This document shows, one piece after another, positions 15,666 to 27,353 of a DNA stretch of 64,000 bases (positions are counted from its first letter, which is position 1; each line of letters starts with the position of its first letter). The position numbers were made by a program, and so were the translations under genes. Below the pieces are notes generated by a model that did no database searches, was not told where the DNA came from, and worked only from the letters and a program-made list of their open reading frames with translations. Source of the stretch: Polymorphobacter_B sp038225475 (GTDB lineage Bacteria > Pseudomonadota > Alphaproteobacteria > Sphingomonadales > Sphingomonadaceae); contig JBBRRA010000001.1 in the NCBI GenBank assembly GCA_038225475.1, forward strand, positions 186,001-250,000. The letters are read 5' to 3'.

Positions 15666-17314
15666 TCGGCGGCGACAGCTTTGGGAACGGCGGCGGCGAC
15701 CGACTCGCGCCCGCGCAAACGCCGCCCCGGAACCAGCAGCGTGATCAGCAGCGCACCGGCAAAGATCGCCGCGCTGACGCGGAACAGCCCGAGGATTGCG
15801 GCGGCAAAGCTGTCCTTCAGCCCCGCCTCGATGCGTCGCGCCGCAGCCGGATCGGCGGTGCCCGTCGCGGCTTGCTCGGCACCGATGCGCGCCGGGTTCA
15901 TCGCCAGTGCCTGGGCATGGCTGAGGTCGAAGCCCGCCGACAACCGTGCGAGGTCGGGCGCGCGTACCGGCAATTCGCGGACAAGGCTGGCGGTCAGCAG
16001 CGCGCCGAAGATCGCCACACCGATCGTCGAGCCGATCTGGCGGAAGAATTGCGCCGAGCTGGTCGCAATCCCGACGCGCGCCACCGGCACCGCATTCTGG
16101 ATCGCCAGCGTGAACATGCCTTGCCCCGGCCCGAGGCCAAGCCCGACGATCGCCATCCGCACCGCAAGGCCGGTCGGGCCGGTGTGCGCGGTGACGCCGA
16201 GCATCAACACCATCCCGAACATCAGGATCACGCCGCCGCCGATCAGGAACGGCTTGTAAATCTTGTACACCGACGCAAGCCGCCCGGTGACGATACTGCC
16301 GAACAGCAGCCCGCCCATCAGCGGCAGCAGCGCAAAGCCGCTTTCGGTCGCCACCGCACCGCGTACCGTCTGTAGGTACAACGGCAGGAACATCACGATC
16401 CCCATGAACGCCATGTTGATCAGAAACAGCGCGGCATTGCTCCGCGCGAACACCGCCTCGGCGAACAGGTCGAGCGGCACGATCGCGTCGGGCCGCCCGC
16501 GCTCGACCATCAGCAGCGCTATCAGGCCGCCCGCCGAGAGCGCGAGCAGCGCCAGCACCAGCGGCGAATCCCAATCATGCGCGTGCCCACCCCAGCTGAG
16601 CGCGAGCAGCAGCGGCACAAACGTCACCAGCAGCAGCAACGCGCCCGCCCAGTCGATCGTGCCGCCGCCGCTGTGCGCGCCGGTCGGCAGCCGCGTCATC
16701 AACACATACAACGCCACCGCGCCGAGCGGCAGGTTGACATAGAAGACGAACCGCCAGCCGCTGATGACATGGCCGAACAGGCTCATCGTCGCATGGTCGG
16801 TGAGCACGCCGCCCACCACCGGCCCGAGCACGGCGGCCAGCCCGAACACGCCGCCGAACAGCCCCGCATATTTGCCGCGCTCGGCCGGCGGGAACAGGTC
16901 GGCGACGGTGGCGAACGCGCCCGTCGCCAATGCGCCACCGCCGATTCCCTGCACCGCGCGGCAGACGATCAACTGGTTCATGCCGTCGCCGATCAGCGGC
17001 AGCGTGCCGAACTCGCCCGCCAACCCGCATAGCGCCGACGCGGCGAGAAAGACGACGACGCCGAACACCAGGATCGGCCGCCGCCCGTACAGGTCGCCCA
17101 GCTTGCCATAGATCGGCACCATCACCGTCGAGGTCAGCAGATACGCCGTGCCGACCCACGCAATGCGTTCGAGTCCGCGCAGTTCGGCGACGATGCGCGG
17201 CATCGCGGTCGACACGATCGTCTGATCGAGCGCCGACAGCAGCAGCACGATCATCACCGCCGCCAGCGCAAGGCGACGTTCGGCAGGGGTGTAATCGGCG
17301 CGAGCAGCGGTCAT
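15662..17314 (-). CDS. MFS multidrug exporter, DHA2 (EmrB/QacA) family
   Basis: 550-residue inner-membrane drug:H+ antiporter with about 14 hydrophobic segments. Seen: LDQTIVSTAMPRIVAEL in helix 1 (motif D1), the motif A loop GKLGDLYGRRP after helix 2, AVQGIGGGALATG (motif B, essential Arg just before) and GLAAVLGPVVGGVLTD (motif C of exporters). First gene of the operon with a hydrolase and an FAD oxidoreductase. No TetR/MarR-type regulator is adjacent. Confidence 0.93.
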   Translation of the reverse strand: MTAARADYTPAERRLALAAVMIVLLLSALDQTIVSTAMPRIVAELRGLERIAWVGTAYLLTSTVMVPIYGKLGDLYGRRPILVFGVVVFLAASALCGLAGEFGTLPLIGDGMNQLIVCRAVQGIGGGALATGAFATVADLFPPAERGKYAGLFGGVFGLAAVLGPVVGGVLTDHATMSLFGHVISGWRFVFYVNLPLGAVALYVLMTRLPTGAHSGGGTIDWAGALLLLVTFVPLLLALSWGGHAHDWDSPLVLALLALSAGGLIALLMVERGRPDAIVPLDLFAEAVFARSNAALFLINMAFMGIVMFLPLYLQTVRGAVATESGFALLPLMGGLLFGSIVTGRLASVYKIYKPFLIGGGVILMFGMVLMLGVTAHTGPTGLAVRMAIVGLGLGPGQGMFTLAIQNAVPVARVGIATSSAQFFRQIGSTIGVAIFGALLTASLVRELPVRAPDLARLSAGFDLSHAQALAMNPARIGAEQAATGTADPAAARRIEAGLKDSFAAAILGLFRVSAAIFAGALLITLLVPGRRLRGRESVAAAVPKAVAAE

Positions 17315-17403
17315 CTGCGCGCAATTAGCAGCGGGGGGCTTGCAGAACCACCCCGGACAAGGGCATCTCGGGCAACAAGGTCCGCGCCGATGAAGGGTAA
17401 CCG

Positions 17404-17924
17404 ATGCTGATCACGCCGCTGCTGTTCACCACGTCGATCACGCTCGCCGGGTTTCTGACCGGGGTGATGTTCGGGCGGATCACCTGGGGCCGCCTCGAAA
17501 AACCCGAGATCGAGGCCGCGATGCTGCCCGACCGCGAGGATACCGCGCTGCTGCACCGCGAGCTTGCCGCCGCCAAGGCGCAACTCCGCCCGCTCGCCGA
17601 CGACGTCGACCGGCTCAAGCGCGAACTCGCCCGCGCCCGCAAGGGCGAGGCCGCAGCGCTCCCCGCACCCGACGCCAGCGCGCCCGATATCCGCCAGCTC
17701 AAGGGCGTCGGCGACAAATTCGCACAGGCACTCGCCGCGATCGGCCTTGGCAGCATCGCCGCACTTGCCGCGCTCGACGACGCAGGGCTTGCTGCCGCCG
17801 ACATCGGACTCGGCGTCTTCAACGGCCGCCTCAAACGTGACCGGCTGGTCGAACAGGCGCAGTTGCTGCACAGCGGGCGCACGACCGAATATGAAGCCCG
17901 CTTCGGCAAACTTGGCGGCGTCCG

Positions 17925-17928
<4 letters not shown>
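17404..17928 (+). CDS. Membrane-anchored coiled-coil protein with helix-hairpin-helix domain
   Basis: 174 residues. A single N-terminal hydrophobic segment (about 4-25, ITPLLFTTSITLAGFLTGVM) is followed by a charged, heptad-like region (about 45-80, LHRELAAAKAQLRPLADDVD) and a C-terminal helix-hairpin-helix unit (about 95-150, IRQLKGVGDKFAQALAAIG) of the type seen in DNA-binding or protein-binding HhH domains. AAGGG lies before the ATG. The function is not known to me; an inner-membrane anchored structural or nucleoid-contacting protein is conceivable. Stop overlaps that of ppdK by 4 bp. Confidence 0.75.
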
Positions 17929-20606
<2,678 letters not shown>

Positions 20607-20672
20607 CGGACAGGACCCTCTAACCAGTGTAACTTTACCGCTCGGCGCTGGAGAAACGCGTTTTCGTGTGCC

Positions 20673-22958
20673 CTAACCTTCGATCACGGAAAAGTCCGCA
20701 ATCATGTGCACCGCCGCCCGGAACCGCGCGAGCAGCCCCAGCCGGTTGAGCCGCAGCGCCGCATCGGGCGCGTTGACGATAACCGTTTCAAAGAACGCAT
20801 CCACCGCCGGGCGAAGGCGGCTGAGTGCCGTCATCGCGCCCGCAAAATCTTCGCGCCCGACCGCCGCCTGCGCGTCGGGCAGCACCGCTTCGAGCGTTGC
20901 CGCAAGCGCGACCTCTGCGAGTTCGACAAGCTGCGCGGCGTCGACGTCGCCCGCAAACGCCGCGCCCTTCGCCTCCTCGATCCGCAAAATGTTCGCTGCA
21001 CGTTTATAACCAGCGAGGAGATTAACACCATCGGGGGTGTGTAGGAAAGTCTGGAGTGCATGCACGCGCGCGAGCAGGCGAACGAGGTCGTCCTCGCCGC
21101 CGAGCGCAAAGACGGCGTCGATCAGATCGTGACGGACCCCGGCTTCGCGCTGTTGGACTTTGAGGCGGTCGGCGAGGAAGCTCAAAACATTAAACACAGC
21201 TGCAGAGATTCCGCGCAATACTTCATTTCCGCCATAGAAAGTCGATTGGTACACATCCTCAGAATATGGCTGCGCCACGATACGAGTTGGATTTACTGCT
21301 AATAGGACACTAGACTCCGGTCGTATCGCCTTCGAGACACTTACAACGCCATCCATCTCTTGGAGTTTTAACTCTCGGCGTCGATCCAATTCGACTTGTG
21401 TTAAATTATTGAACTCGCGCGATTTTTGTAGAAGGTCGGACAGCCTGAAACGAAGGCTATTGCCAATTGTTAACGCGATGATCGATAAGCCAGCGCGACG
21501 TAGCGCATACGGATCACGTGAACCGGTCGGCATTTCGTCAATCCCGAAGAACCCAACTAGCGTATCCAGCTTATCCGCCAGCGCCACCGCCACGCTGACC
21601 GGTGCGGTCGGCACGTCGTCGCCCTGTCCGACCGGCTTGTAATGGTCGCGGATGGCGTCGGCGATGCGCGGGTCGAGGCCCTCGGCGAGTGCAAGGTAGC
21701 GCCCGGCAATGCCCTGCACTTCGGGAAATTCGCCGACGGTCGCGGTGGTCAGGTCGGCCTTGCACAGCTGCGCGGCTCGTTCGGCGAGCGCGGCGAGTTC
21801 GGCGAGTTCGGCGGTGTCGGTTCCGCCGCCAACCGCGCCGCTTTCGATCAGCCAGCGCGCCAGTTTGACAACGCGCTCGACCTTGTCCGCCAGCGTGCCG
21901 AGCTTTTCGTGAAACACGATATCCGCAAGTTTCGGCGTGAAGCTGTCGAGGCCGGGCTGGCGATCGGCATCCCAAAAGAATTTCGCATCCGCGAGCCGCG
22001 CGGCGAGCACCTTTTGATTGCCCGCGACGATCGCCGCGCCGCCGTCGGTCGAGACGATATTCGCCACGCAGACGAACGCCGGGGCAAGCGCGCCCGCGCT
22101 GTCGACGCAGGCGAAATATTTCTGGTTGGTGCGCATCGTCAGCTGGATGATCTCGCGCGGCACATCGAGGAACGCCGGGTCGAACGTCCCCAGCAACGGC
22201 ACCGGCCATTCGGTCAGCCCCGCGTTTTCGGCGATCAGCCCGGCGTCTTCGACCAGCGTCAACCCGGCCGCCTGCGCGGCTGCGCGGGCCTCGTCACCGA
22301 TGATGCGCGCGCGCTCGGCGGCATCGACGATGACATGGGCGTCGCGCAAGCTGCGGGCATAGCTTGCGGCGTCGGCAATCTCGACCGCGCCGCGGTGCAG
22401 GAAGCGGTGGCCCTGCGTGACCCGCCCGCTGCGGATGCCGCCGGCTTCGAACGGCACCACCGCGTCGCCGTACACTGCGACGATGCCAGTCAATGGTCGG
22501 ACCCAGCGCAAGCTGTCCCGCCGCCGCGATGCCTCGCCCCAGCGCATCGACTTCGGCCAGTCGAAATCGCGGATGATCTGCGGGATCAGCTCGGCAAGCA
22601 GCTCGGTGGTCGGACGGCCGCCCTGTTCGACCACGGCATACAGAAAGGTCCCCTTGGGCGTCGCGCGCTCCTCGAGCTGTTCGCGGCGCAAGCCCGTCGA
22701 GCGCAGAAAACCCTCGATCGCTGCTGCGGGCGCATCGACCCGCGGGCCACGGCGTTCCTCGCTGACGACAGTGCCGACCGCGCCGAGGCCGCGGGCGATC
22801 ACCACCAGCCGCCGCGGCGTGGCGAAGCCATCGATGCTGTCGACCGGCACGCGCCCCTTGATGCCGTCGCCGAACCGGACGCGCAGCTGCTCGGCCGCCG
22901 CCGCCTGCATGCGCGCCGGAATTTCTTCGGAAAGCAGTTCGAGGACGAAATCGGCCAT
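20673..22958 (-). CDS. glyS: Glycyl-tRNA synthetase beta subunit
   Basis: Beta subunit of the alpha2beta2 bacterial glycyl-tRNA synthetase; contributes tRNA recognition. 761 residues from ATG 22958 (MADFVLELLSEEIPARM), which overlaps the glyQ stop as TAATG. Landmarks: TPRRLVVIARGL, GPRVDAPAAAIEGFLRS, FDWPKSMRWG, FDPAFLDVPREIIQLTMRTNQKYF and GFFGIDEMPTGSRDPYALRRAGL; the C-terminal helical anticodon-binding part is intact. The stretch coding for about residues 465-590 is markedly lower in GC than the rest, yet stays in frame without a break (see separate entry). Confidence 0.96.
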   Translation of the reverse strand: MADFVLELLSEEIPARMQAAAAEQLRVRFGDGIKGRVPVDSIDGFATPRRLVVIARGLGAVGTVVSEERRGPRVDAPAAAIEGFLRSTGLRREQLEERATPKGTFLYAVVEQGGRPTTELLAELIPQIIRDFDWPKSMRWGEASRRRDSLRWVRPLTGIVAVYGDAVVPFEAGGIRSGRVTQGHRFLHRGAVEIADAASYARSLRDAHVIVDAAERARIIGDEARAAAQAAGLTLVEDAGLIAENAGLTEWPVPLLGTFDPAFLDVPREIIQLTMRTNQKYFACVDSAGALAPAFVCVANIVSTDGGAAIVAGNQKVLAARLADAKFFWDADRQPGLDSFTPKLADIVFHEKLGTLADKVERVVKLARWLIESGAVGGGTDTAELAELAALAERAAQLCKADLTTATVGEFPEVQGIAGRYLALAEGLDPRIADAIRDHYKPVGQGDDVPTAPVSVAVALADKLDTLVGFFGIDEMPTGSRDPYALRRAGLSIIALTIGNSLRFRLSDLLQKSREFNNLTQVELDRRRELKLQEMDGVVSVSKAIRPESSVLLAVNPTRIVAQPYSEDVYQSTFYGGNEVLRGISAAVFNVLSFLADRLKVQQREAGVRHDLIDAVFALGGEDDLVRLLARVHALQTFLHTPDGVNLLAGYKRAANILRIEEAKGAAFAGDVDAAQLVELAEVALAATLEAVLPDAQAAVGREDFAGAMTALSRLRPAVDAFFETVIVNAPDAALRLNRLGLLARFRAAVHMIADFSVIEG
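21181..21570. other. Low-GC patch inside glyS
   Basis: Codon use changes abruptly within glyS: the 60 bases from 21361 contain 26 G/C by my count, whereas the 60 from 22501 contain 44. A shorter AT-rich stretch also lies at about 21001-21060. The reading frame and the conserved motif region are preserved, so this looks like a recombined segment from a lower-GC relative and not a foreign insertion. Inference from composition only. Confidence 0.5.
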
Positions 22959-23848
22959 TATGCCGTCCAGTCCGGCCATTTTTCGATCCATGCCGCGCTG
23001 TTCGCCGCGATATGCCCGGCGCACACCGCCTTGGTCAGGTCGCGGACGCGGCCGATATACGCCTGCCGCTCGGCGACCGAGATCACCCCGCGCGCATTGA
23101 GCAGGTTGAACAAATGGCTCGCCTTGATCGCCTGATCATATGCCGGCAACGGCAGCCCGGCTTCGACCAGCGCCTTGCACTCGGTGGCGGCATCGCGGAA
23201 ATGGTCGAACAGCTTGGCGGTGTTCGCCTGTTCAAAGTTATACGCCGAAAACTGGCGTTCGTTGGCAAGGAAGACCTCGCCGTAGCTGACGCCCGCATCG
23301 TTGTACGCCAGGTCGTAAATGCTATCGACGCCCTGAATGTAAGTTGCCAGCCGTTCGAGGCCATAAGTGATTTCGCCCGACACCGGCGTGCAGTCGAAGC
23401 CGCCGACCTGCTGGAAATAGGTGAACTGCGTTACCTCCATGCCGTCGCACCAGACTTCCCAGCCCAGCCCCCACGCGCCGAGCGTCGGGCTTTCCCAATC
23501 GTCCTCGACGAAGCGGATGTCGTGTTTGGTGGTGTCGATGCCGATCGCCTCGAGGCTGCCCAGATAGGCGGCAATGATGTCGGGCGGCGACGGTTTGAGG
23601 ATCACCTGGAACTGGTAATAATGCTGCAGCCGGTTGGGGTTGTCGCCGTAGCGCCCATCCGACGGGCGGCGGCTCGGCTGGACATAGGCCGCACGCCACG
23701 GCTCGGGGCCGAGCGCACGCAGAACCGTGCCGGGGTGGAACGTGCCCGCGCCGACTTCGACATCATAGGGTTGCAGGACGACACAGCCGCGATCGCTCCA
23801 ATAGCGTTGCAGCGTCAGGATCAGGTTCTGGAAGCTGAGGCCGGCCAT
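22958..23848 (-). CDS. glyQ: Glycyl-tRNA synthetase alpha subunit
   Basis: Catalytic class II synthetase subunit that activates glycine. 296 residues. LQRYWSDRGCVVLQPYDVEVGAGTFHP, YVQPSRRPSDGRYGDNPNRL and DDWESPTLGAWGLGWEVW are near-invariant in GlyQ. ATG at 23848 overlaps the stop of the upstream small Lys/Ala-rich gene (TGATG), and its stop overlaps glyS (TAATG), so the three are one translationally coupled unit. Confidence 0.98.
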   Translation of the reverse strand: MAGLSFQNLILTLQRYWSDRGCVVLQPYDVEVGAGTFHPGTVLRALGPEPWRAAYVQPSRRPSDGRYGDNPNRLQHYYQFQVILKPSPPDIIAAYLGSLEAIGIDTTKHDIRFVEDDWESPTLGAWGLGWEVWCDGMEVTQFTYFQQVGGFDCTPVSGEITYGLERLATYIQGVDSIYDLAYNDAGVSYGEVFLANERQFSAYNFEQANTAKLFDHFRDAATECKALVEAGLPLPAYDQAIKASHLFNLLNARGVISVAERQAYIGRVRDLTKAVCAGHIAANSAAWIEKWPDWTA

Positions 23849-24219
23849 CAGCCGCCGCGTGCGGGCTTCTTCAGCGCCTTTTTGGCGGCCTTGCGCGCGG
23901 CGTATTTCGCGTCGCGCTCGGCCTTTTTCGCCGCTGCTTCTTCCTCGACCGACAGGATCACCCGCTGTGCCTCGGCTTCGGCATCGGCAAGCTTTTTCGC
24001 CTTGGCATCGAGCACGGCCTGCTTCTCGGCGTCGCGCCGCGCCTTGCTGGCCTCGATCGTGGCGAGGCGCTTGGCCTCCTGCACTGCGGCGCGCGCGGCG
24101 CGTTCGGCAAGCGCTGCGGCATCGGGCTCGGCCTTGGCCTTGAACTTTTCGAGAACGGCAGCCTTCGCCTTGGCGGCGACTTCGGCGCGGTCCTTATGAT
24201 CGGGAAACTTGAAACCCAT
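23848..24219 (-). CDS. Small Lys/Ala-rich coiled-coil protein (DUF6481-like)
   Basis: 123 residues, almost entirely charged helix: the start MGFKFPDHKDRAEVAAKAK and repeated A/K/E/R heptads (KARRDAEKQAVLDAKAKKLA) suggest a long soluble coiled coil with a basic C-terminus (KKALKKPARGG). It resembles the small DUF6481 proteins common in sphingomonads, of unknown function; I am moderately sure of that assignment. The upstream frame is open, but this ATG gives the family-like N-terminus. Leads the glyQ-glyS unit. No good ribosome site is visible before the ATG. Confidence 0.7.
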   Translation of the reverse strand: MGFKFPDHKDRAEVAAKAKAAVLEKFKAKAEPDAAALAERAARAAVQEAKRLATIEASKARRDAEKQAVLDAKAKKLADAEAEAQRVILSVEEEAAAKKAERDAKYAARKAAKKALKKPARGG

Positions 24220-24349
24220 ATGCGGTGTTCGAAACTCGTTTTGAGAAATCCACTGCGCGCGCTCTACCCTTACCGTCGCGCGCCCGCAACCGGGATGACG
24301 CGCACGGCAGACGCCGCTAGGGTAGCGCATCGTTACCACGGAGAATTTT

Positions 24350-25207
24350 ATCCACCGCCTGCTTGTCGCCGCGACGCTGTTGCTCGCCGTTTCCGCCGCC
24401 AACGCCGCCGCCGAACCGGCGATGTGGGTCGTGCGCGGGGCCGGAGCCGAAATCACGCTGTTCGGCAGCGTGCATGAACTGCCCGCCGCGACCGTCTGGC
24501 TGTCACCGGCGATCGCGGCGCGGTTCGACGCCGCCGACACGCTGGTGCTCGAGACGATCGTGCCGACCGACCCGGCGGCGATCGGCGCGTTGCTGCGCGG
24601 CTTCGGCGGGGCGGACAAAGCCAAGCCGCTGCTCGTCCGCATTGGGCCCGAGCGCGCCAAGCAGCTGACCAAGGCGGCGACCGACTTCGGCCTGCCGGTT
24701 GCGGCGCTCGGCGGCAGCAAGACCTGGCTCGCCGCGCTGACGATCGCGGGCATCGCTGCCTCGCGCGACGGGCTGAGCACCGACAACGGCGTCGAGGCGA
24801 CGCTGACACTGCGCGCCGCCGCTGCGCACAAGCCAGTGGTCGGGCTCGAGCGCCCCGGCGAACAGCTCGGCTATTTCGACGCGCTGCCCGAGGCGGACCA
24901 GCAGGCGCTGCTCGGCACCATCCTCGACGAACTGCCGAGCGAAGCCGCCGACACCAAGGCGCTGGTGGCAAGCTGGCTCGGCGGACGCCCCGAGGAGATC
25001 AATGCCGACAAGGAGCTTCACGCCTCCCCCGCGCTCGAACGCGCGCTGCTGATCAATCGCAACGCCCGCTGGGCCGACTGGATCGCGGGCGTGCTGCGCC
25101 ACCCGGGCAAGGTGTTCGTCGCCGTCGGCGCCGCGCACCTGACCGGCGCGAACAGCGTGCAGGCGATGCTCGCCCAGCGCGGGCTGGTGGTCGAACGGCT
25201 GCAATAG
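24350..25207 (+). CDS. TraB/GumN family exported protein, start codon uncertain
   Basis: Member of the TraB/GumN (PrgY-like) family of putative metalloprotease-like proteins, here with a signal peptide. MWVVRGAGAEITLFGSVHELP and C-terminal GKVFVAVGAAHLTGANSVQ carry the family's Gly-x-x-His elements. The frame opens at 24326 after a stop, and holds no ATG or GTG before the signal-peptide core. A GGAG at 24340-24343 is six bases before an ATC codon at 24350 that would start a good signal sequence (residues HRLLVAATLLLAVSAANA after the first). The next legal starts are CTG 24359 and TTG 24380, both cutting into the signal peptide. Confidence 0.75.
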   Translation: MHRLLVAATLLLAVSAANAAAEPAMWVVRGAGAEITLFGSVHELPAATVWLSPAIAARFDAADTLVLETIVPTDPAAIGALLRGFGGADKAKPLLVRIGPERAKQLTKAATDFGLPVAALGGSKTWLAALTIAGIAASRDGLSTDNGVEATLTLRAAAAHKPVVGLERPGEQLGYFDALPEADQQALLGTILDELPSEAADTKALVASWLGGRPEEINADKELHASPALERALLINRNARWADWIAGVLRHPGKVFVAVGAAHLTGANSVQAMLAQRGLVVERLQ

Positions 25208-25278
25208 CCGCTGGCGATATTGCCGCCCCGGGCGAACATGGCTACCAAAGTATTGCTAAACGGGTCGGGGGGCTCCGG

Positions 25279-26001
25279 ATGAACGGGCGTTGGTTGGCGG
25301 TGGCTGCGGCAGTTGTGCTTGCCGGTTGCACCCGGAATTCGGTCACGCAGGATTTCGCCGTGGCGCAGCCGACGGCGTTTGCCGATTTGCTGACGCTCGA
25401 CCCGCTGAGCACCAGCGAAACCGCGAAATACCGGATCGCCGCAACCGCGGTGAAGGTCGAATCGGTTGCCAACGACAAGATCGTCTGGCGGATCATGGCG
25501 GGCGACGACGAGCAGTTCCGCTATATCGCCGACCTGTCGACCAAGGCCGGACCGGTAACCGAGATCGCGCTGTCGCTCGACCGCAGCCAGGCGCCCGAAT
25601 CGACCGTCAACCCGGCGCTGACGTCGGAGACCGAACGGCTCGACAAGGGCCGCCGCCTGTCGATCATGGCCGAAAAGATCGCCGCCACCGTCCAGCACCG
25701 CAGCTTCGAGACGGCGCGGGTCGACGTGCGGCTGCGGGATTTCGCCGTCGACGACAAGGCCGAGCAGGCGGTGATGGTCGCCAAGGTACCCGCGATGGCA
25801 GCATCGGCGCTCGGCCAATATGCCCAAATGCGCCGCGACATTGCCAAGGGTGACGCCGACGAAGCCGATCGCCGCGCCGCTGCTGCGACCGCCGCCAGCG
25901 CCTCGCCCGCACGCGCTGTGGCAGACGAACCCTCGCCGCTTCATGCCGACCTGCCGATGACCGCCGCCGAGGCCGCCGCCGAGCGCCAGCGCAATCGGTA
26001 A
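25279..26001 (+). CDS. Predicted lipoprotein of unknown function
   Basis: 240 residues with a lipoprotein signal: MNGRWLAVAAAVVLAGC, lipobox LAGC with Cys17. The mature part (to about 185) has strand-like segments (KIVWRIMAGDDEQFRYIADL, ETARVDVRLRDFAVDDKAEQ) and the C-terminus is a low-complexity Ala-rich tail. GGGGGCTCCGG precedes the ATG as the probable ribosome site. I do not recognise the family. It stands alone between the TraB/GumN gene and the rplY promoter. Confidence 0.75.
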   Translation: MNGRWLAVAAAVVLAGCTRNSVTQDFAVAQPTAFADLLTLDPLSTSETAKYRIAATAVKVESVANDKIVWRIMAGDDEQFRYIADLSTKAGPVTEIALSLDRSQAPESTVNPALTSETERLDKGRRLSIMAEKIAATVQHRSFETARVDVRLRDFAVDDKAEQAVMVAKVPAMAASALGQYAQMRRDIAKGDADEADRRAAAATAASASPARAVADEPSPLHADLPMTAAEAAAERQRNR

Positions 26002-26011
26002 CCGCCGCCGG

Positions 26012-26040
26012 TTGCCTTTTTCGCATTCGCCCCCTATGAC
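26012..26040 (+). promoter_or_regulatory. Putative promoter of rplY-pth-ychF
   Basis: -35 TTGCCT (26012-26017), 17-bp spacer, -10 TATGAC (26035-26040), 67 bp before the rplY start. A GC-rich stretch with inverted-repeat potential follows in the leader. Moderate match only. Confidence 0.4.
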
Positions 26041-26106
26041 GCGCCCTCCCCGTGCTCACGCATCCCTGGAGGCGCGCGGGGGTGTGTCTAAACGGAGAAA
26101 TACACC

Positions 26107-26751
26107 ATGAGCGAAGCAATGAAGCTTGTGGCCGAAGTGCGCGAGCGGGCTGGCAAGGGAGCCTCCCGCGCCGTCCGCCTCACCGGCCGCGTCCCCGCCG
26201 TGATCTACGGCAACAAAGAAGCTGCGGTCACGATCCACGTGCCGCTCAAGGAGCTGACCAAACAGCTCCATACCGGCCATTTCATGAATTCGGTCGTCGA
26301 GATCGAGCTGGATGGCGTCATTCAGCGCACGCTGCCGCGCGATGTGCAGTTCCACCCGGTCACCGACCGGCCGCTGCATGTCGATTTCCTGCGGCTCGCC
26401 GCCGGTGCGGCGATTGCGGTCAACGTGCCGGTGCACTTCAGCGATGAAGAAAAGTCGCCCGGCATGAAGCGCGGCGGCACGCTCAACATCGTCCGCCACG
26501 AGATCGAGCTCAACTGCCCGTCGGATGCGATCCCCGACCAGATCGAGATTTCGCTGGCCGGTCTCGATATCGGCGACTCGGTCCACATCTCGGCAATCAA
26601 GCTGCCCGAGGGCGTGACGCCGGTCATCACCGATCGCGACTTCACGATCGTCAGCCTCGTTGCCCCGTCGGCGCTGGTCAGCGCCGAAGCCGCCGAGGAC
26701 GAAGCGACGGCCGCGACCGCAGCAGCCGCATCGACTGCTGCAAAAGCCTGA
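26107..26751 (+). CDS. rplY: 50S ribosomal protein L25/general stress protein Ctc
   Basis: Binds 5S rRNA in the large subunit. 214 residues: N-terminal L25 domain (about 5-95, with AEVRERAGKGASRAVRLTGR and RVPAVIYGNKE), then the C-terminal TL5/CTC beta domain (about 100-190, INVPVHF-type VNVPVHFSDEEKSPGMKRGG) and a short Ala-rich tail. The two-domain form is usual in alphaproteobacteria. ACGGAG ribosome site before ATG 26107. First gene of the rplY-pth-ychF group. Confidence 0.95.
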   Translation: MSEAMKLVAEVRERAGKGASRAVRLTGRVPAVIYGNKEAAVTIHVPLKELTKQLHTGHFMNSVVEIELDGVIQRTLPRDVQFHPVTDRPLHVDFLRLAAGAAIAVNVPVHFSDEEKSPGMKRGGTLNIVRHEIELNCPSDAIPDQIEISLAGLDIGDSVHISAIKLPEGVTPVITDRDFTIVSLVAPSALVSAEAAEDEATAATAAAASTAAKA

Positions 26752-26772
26752 GCCATTTAGGGGCCGGCGGCG

Positions 26773-27342
26773 ATGCAAGTCTTCGCCGGCCTCGGCAACC
26801 CCGGCGCGGCCTATGCGCTGCACCGCCACAATATCGGCTTCATGGCGGTCGATGCGATCGCTGCGCAGTACCGGTTCGGCCCGTGGCGGACGCGCTTTCA
26901 GGGACTGGCTGCCGAAGGGCGGATCGGCGACGCGAAGCTGCTGCTGCTCAAACCCGCGACGTTTATGAACGACAGCGGGCGATCGGTCGGCGAGGCGCTG
27001 CACTTCTACAAGCTCGAGCCGACGGCGCTGACGGTATTTTATGACGAGCTCGACCTTGCGCCGGGCAAAGTCCGCGTCAAGCATGGCGGCGGTGCGGCGG
27101 GACACAATGGCATCCGCTCGATCGACGCGCATGTCGGGCCGCAATACCGCCGCGTGCGATTGGGCATCGATCATCCCGGCCACAAGGACCGCGTGACCGG
27201 CCATGTGCTCGGCAATTTCGCCAAGGCCGATCTCGACTGGGTTGCCGATGTGATCGGCGCGGTCGCCGCCGAAGCGCCGTGGCTGGTAAGCGGTGACGAC
27301 GCGCGGTTCATGAACGAAGTCGCGCGGCGGCTGGACGATTGA
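26773..27342 (+). CDS. pth: Peptidyl-tRNA hydrolase
   Basis: Releases tRNA from peptidyl-tRNA that has fallen off ribosomes. 189 residues: GLGNPGAAYALHRHNIGFMA holds Asn9 and the catalytic His19; KPATFMNDSGRSV and FYDELDLAPGKVRVKHGGG with GHNGIRSI follow as in E. coli Pth. ATG 26773 with GGGGCCGGCGGCG upstream. It sits 21 bp after rplY, the standard rplY-pth arrangement. Confidence 0.97.
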   Translation: MQVFAGLGNPGAAYALHRHNIGFMAVDAIAAQYRFGPWRTRFQGLAAEGRIGDAKLLLLKPATFMNDSGRSVGEALHFYKLEPTALTVFYDELDLAPGKVRVKHGGGAAGHNGIRSIDAHVGPQYRRVRLGIDHPGHKDRVTGHVLGNFAKADLDWVADVIGAVAAEAPWLVSGDDARFMNEVARRLDD

Positions 27343-27353
27343 AGGAATAGAAT

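Noticed and set aside
21001..21600. Insertion element or frameshift in glyS at the low-GC stretch
   Set aside because: The frame is continuous, the protein has the usual length and motifs, and there are no terminal repeats or target duplications.
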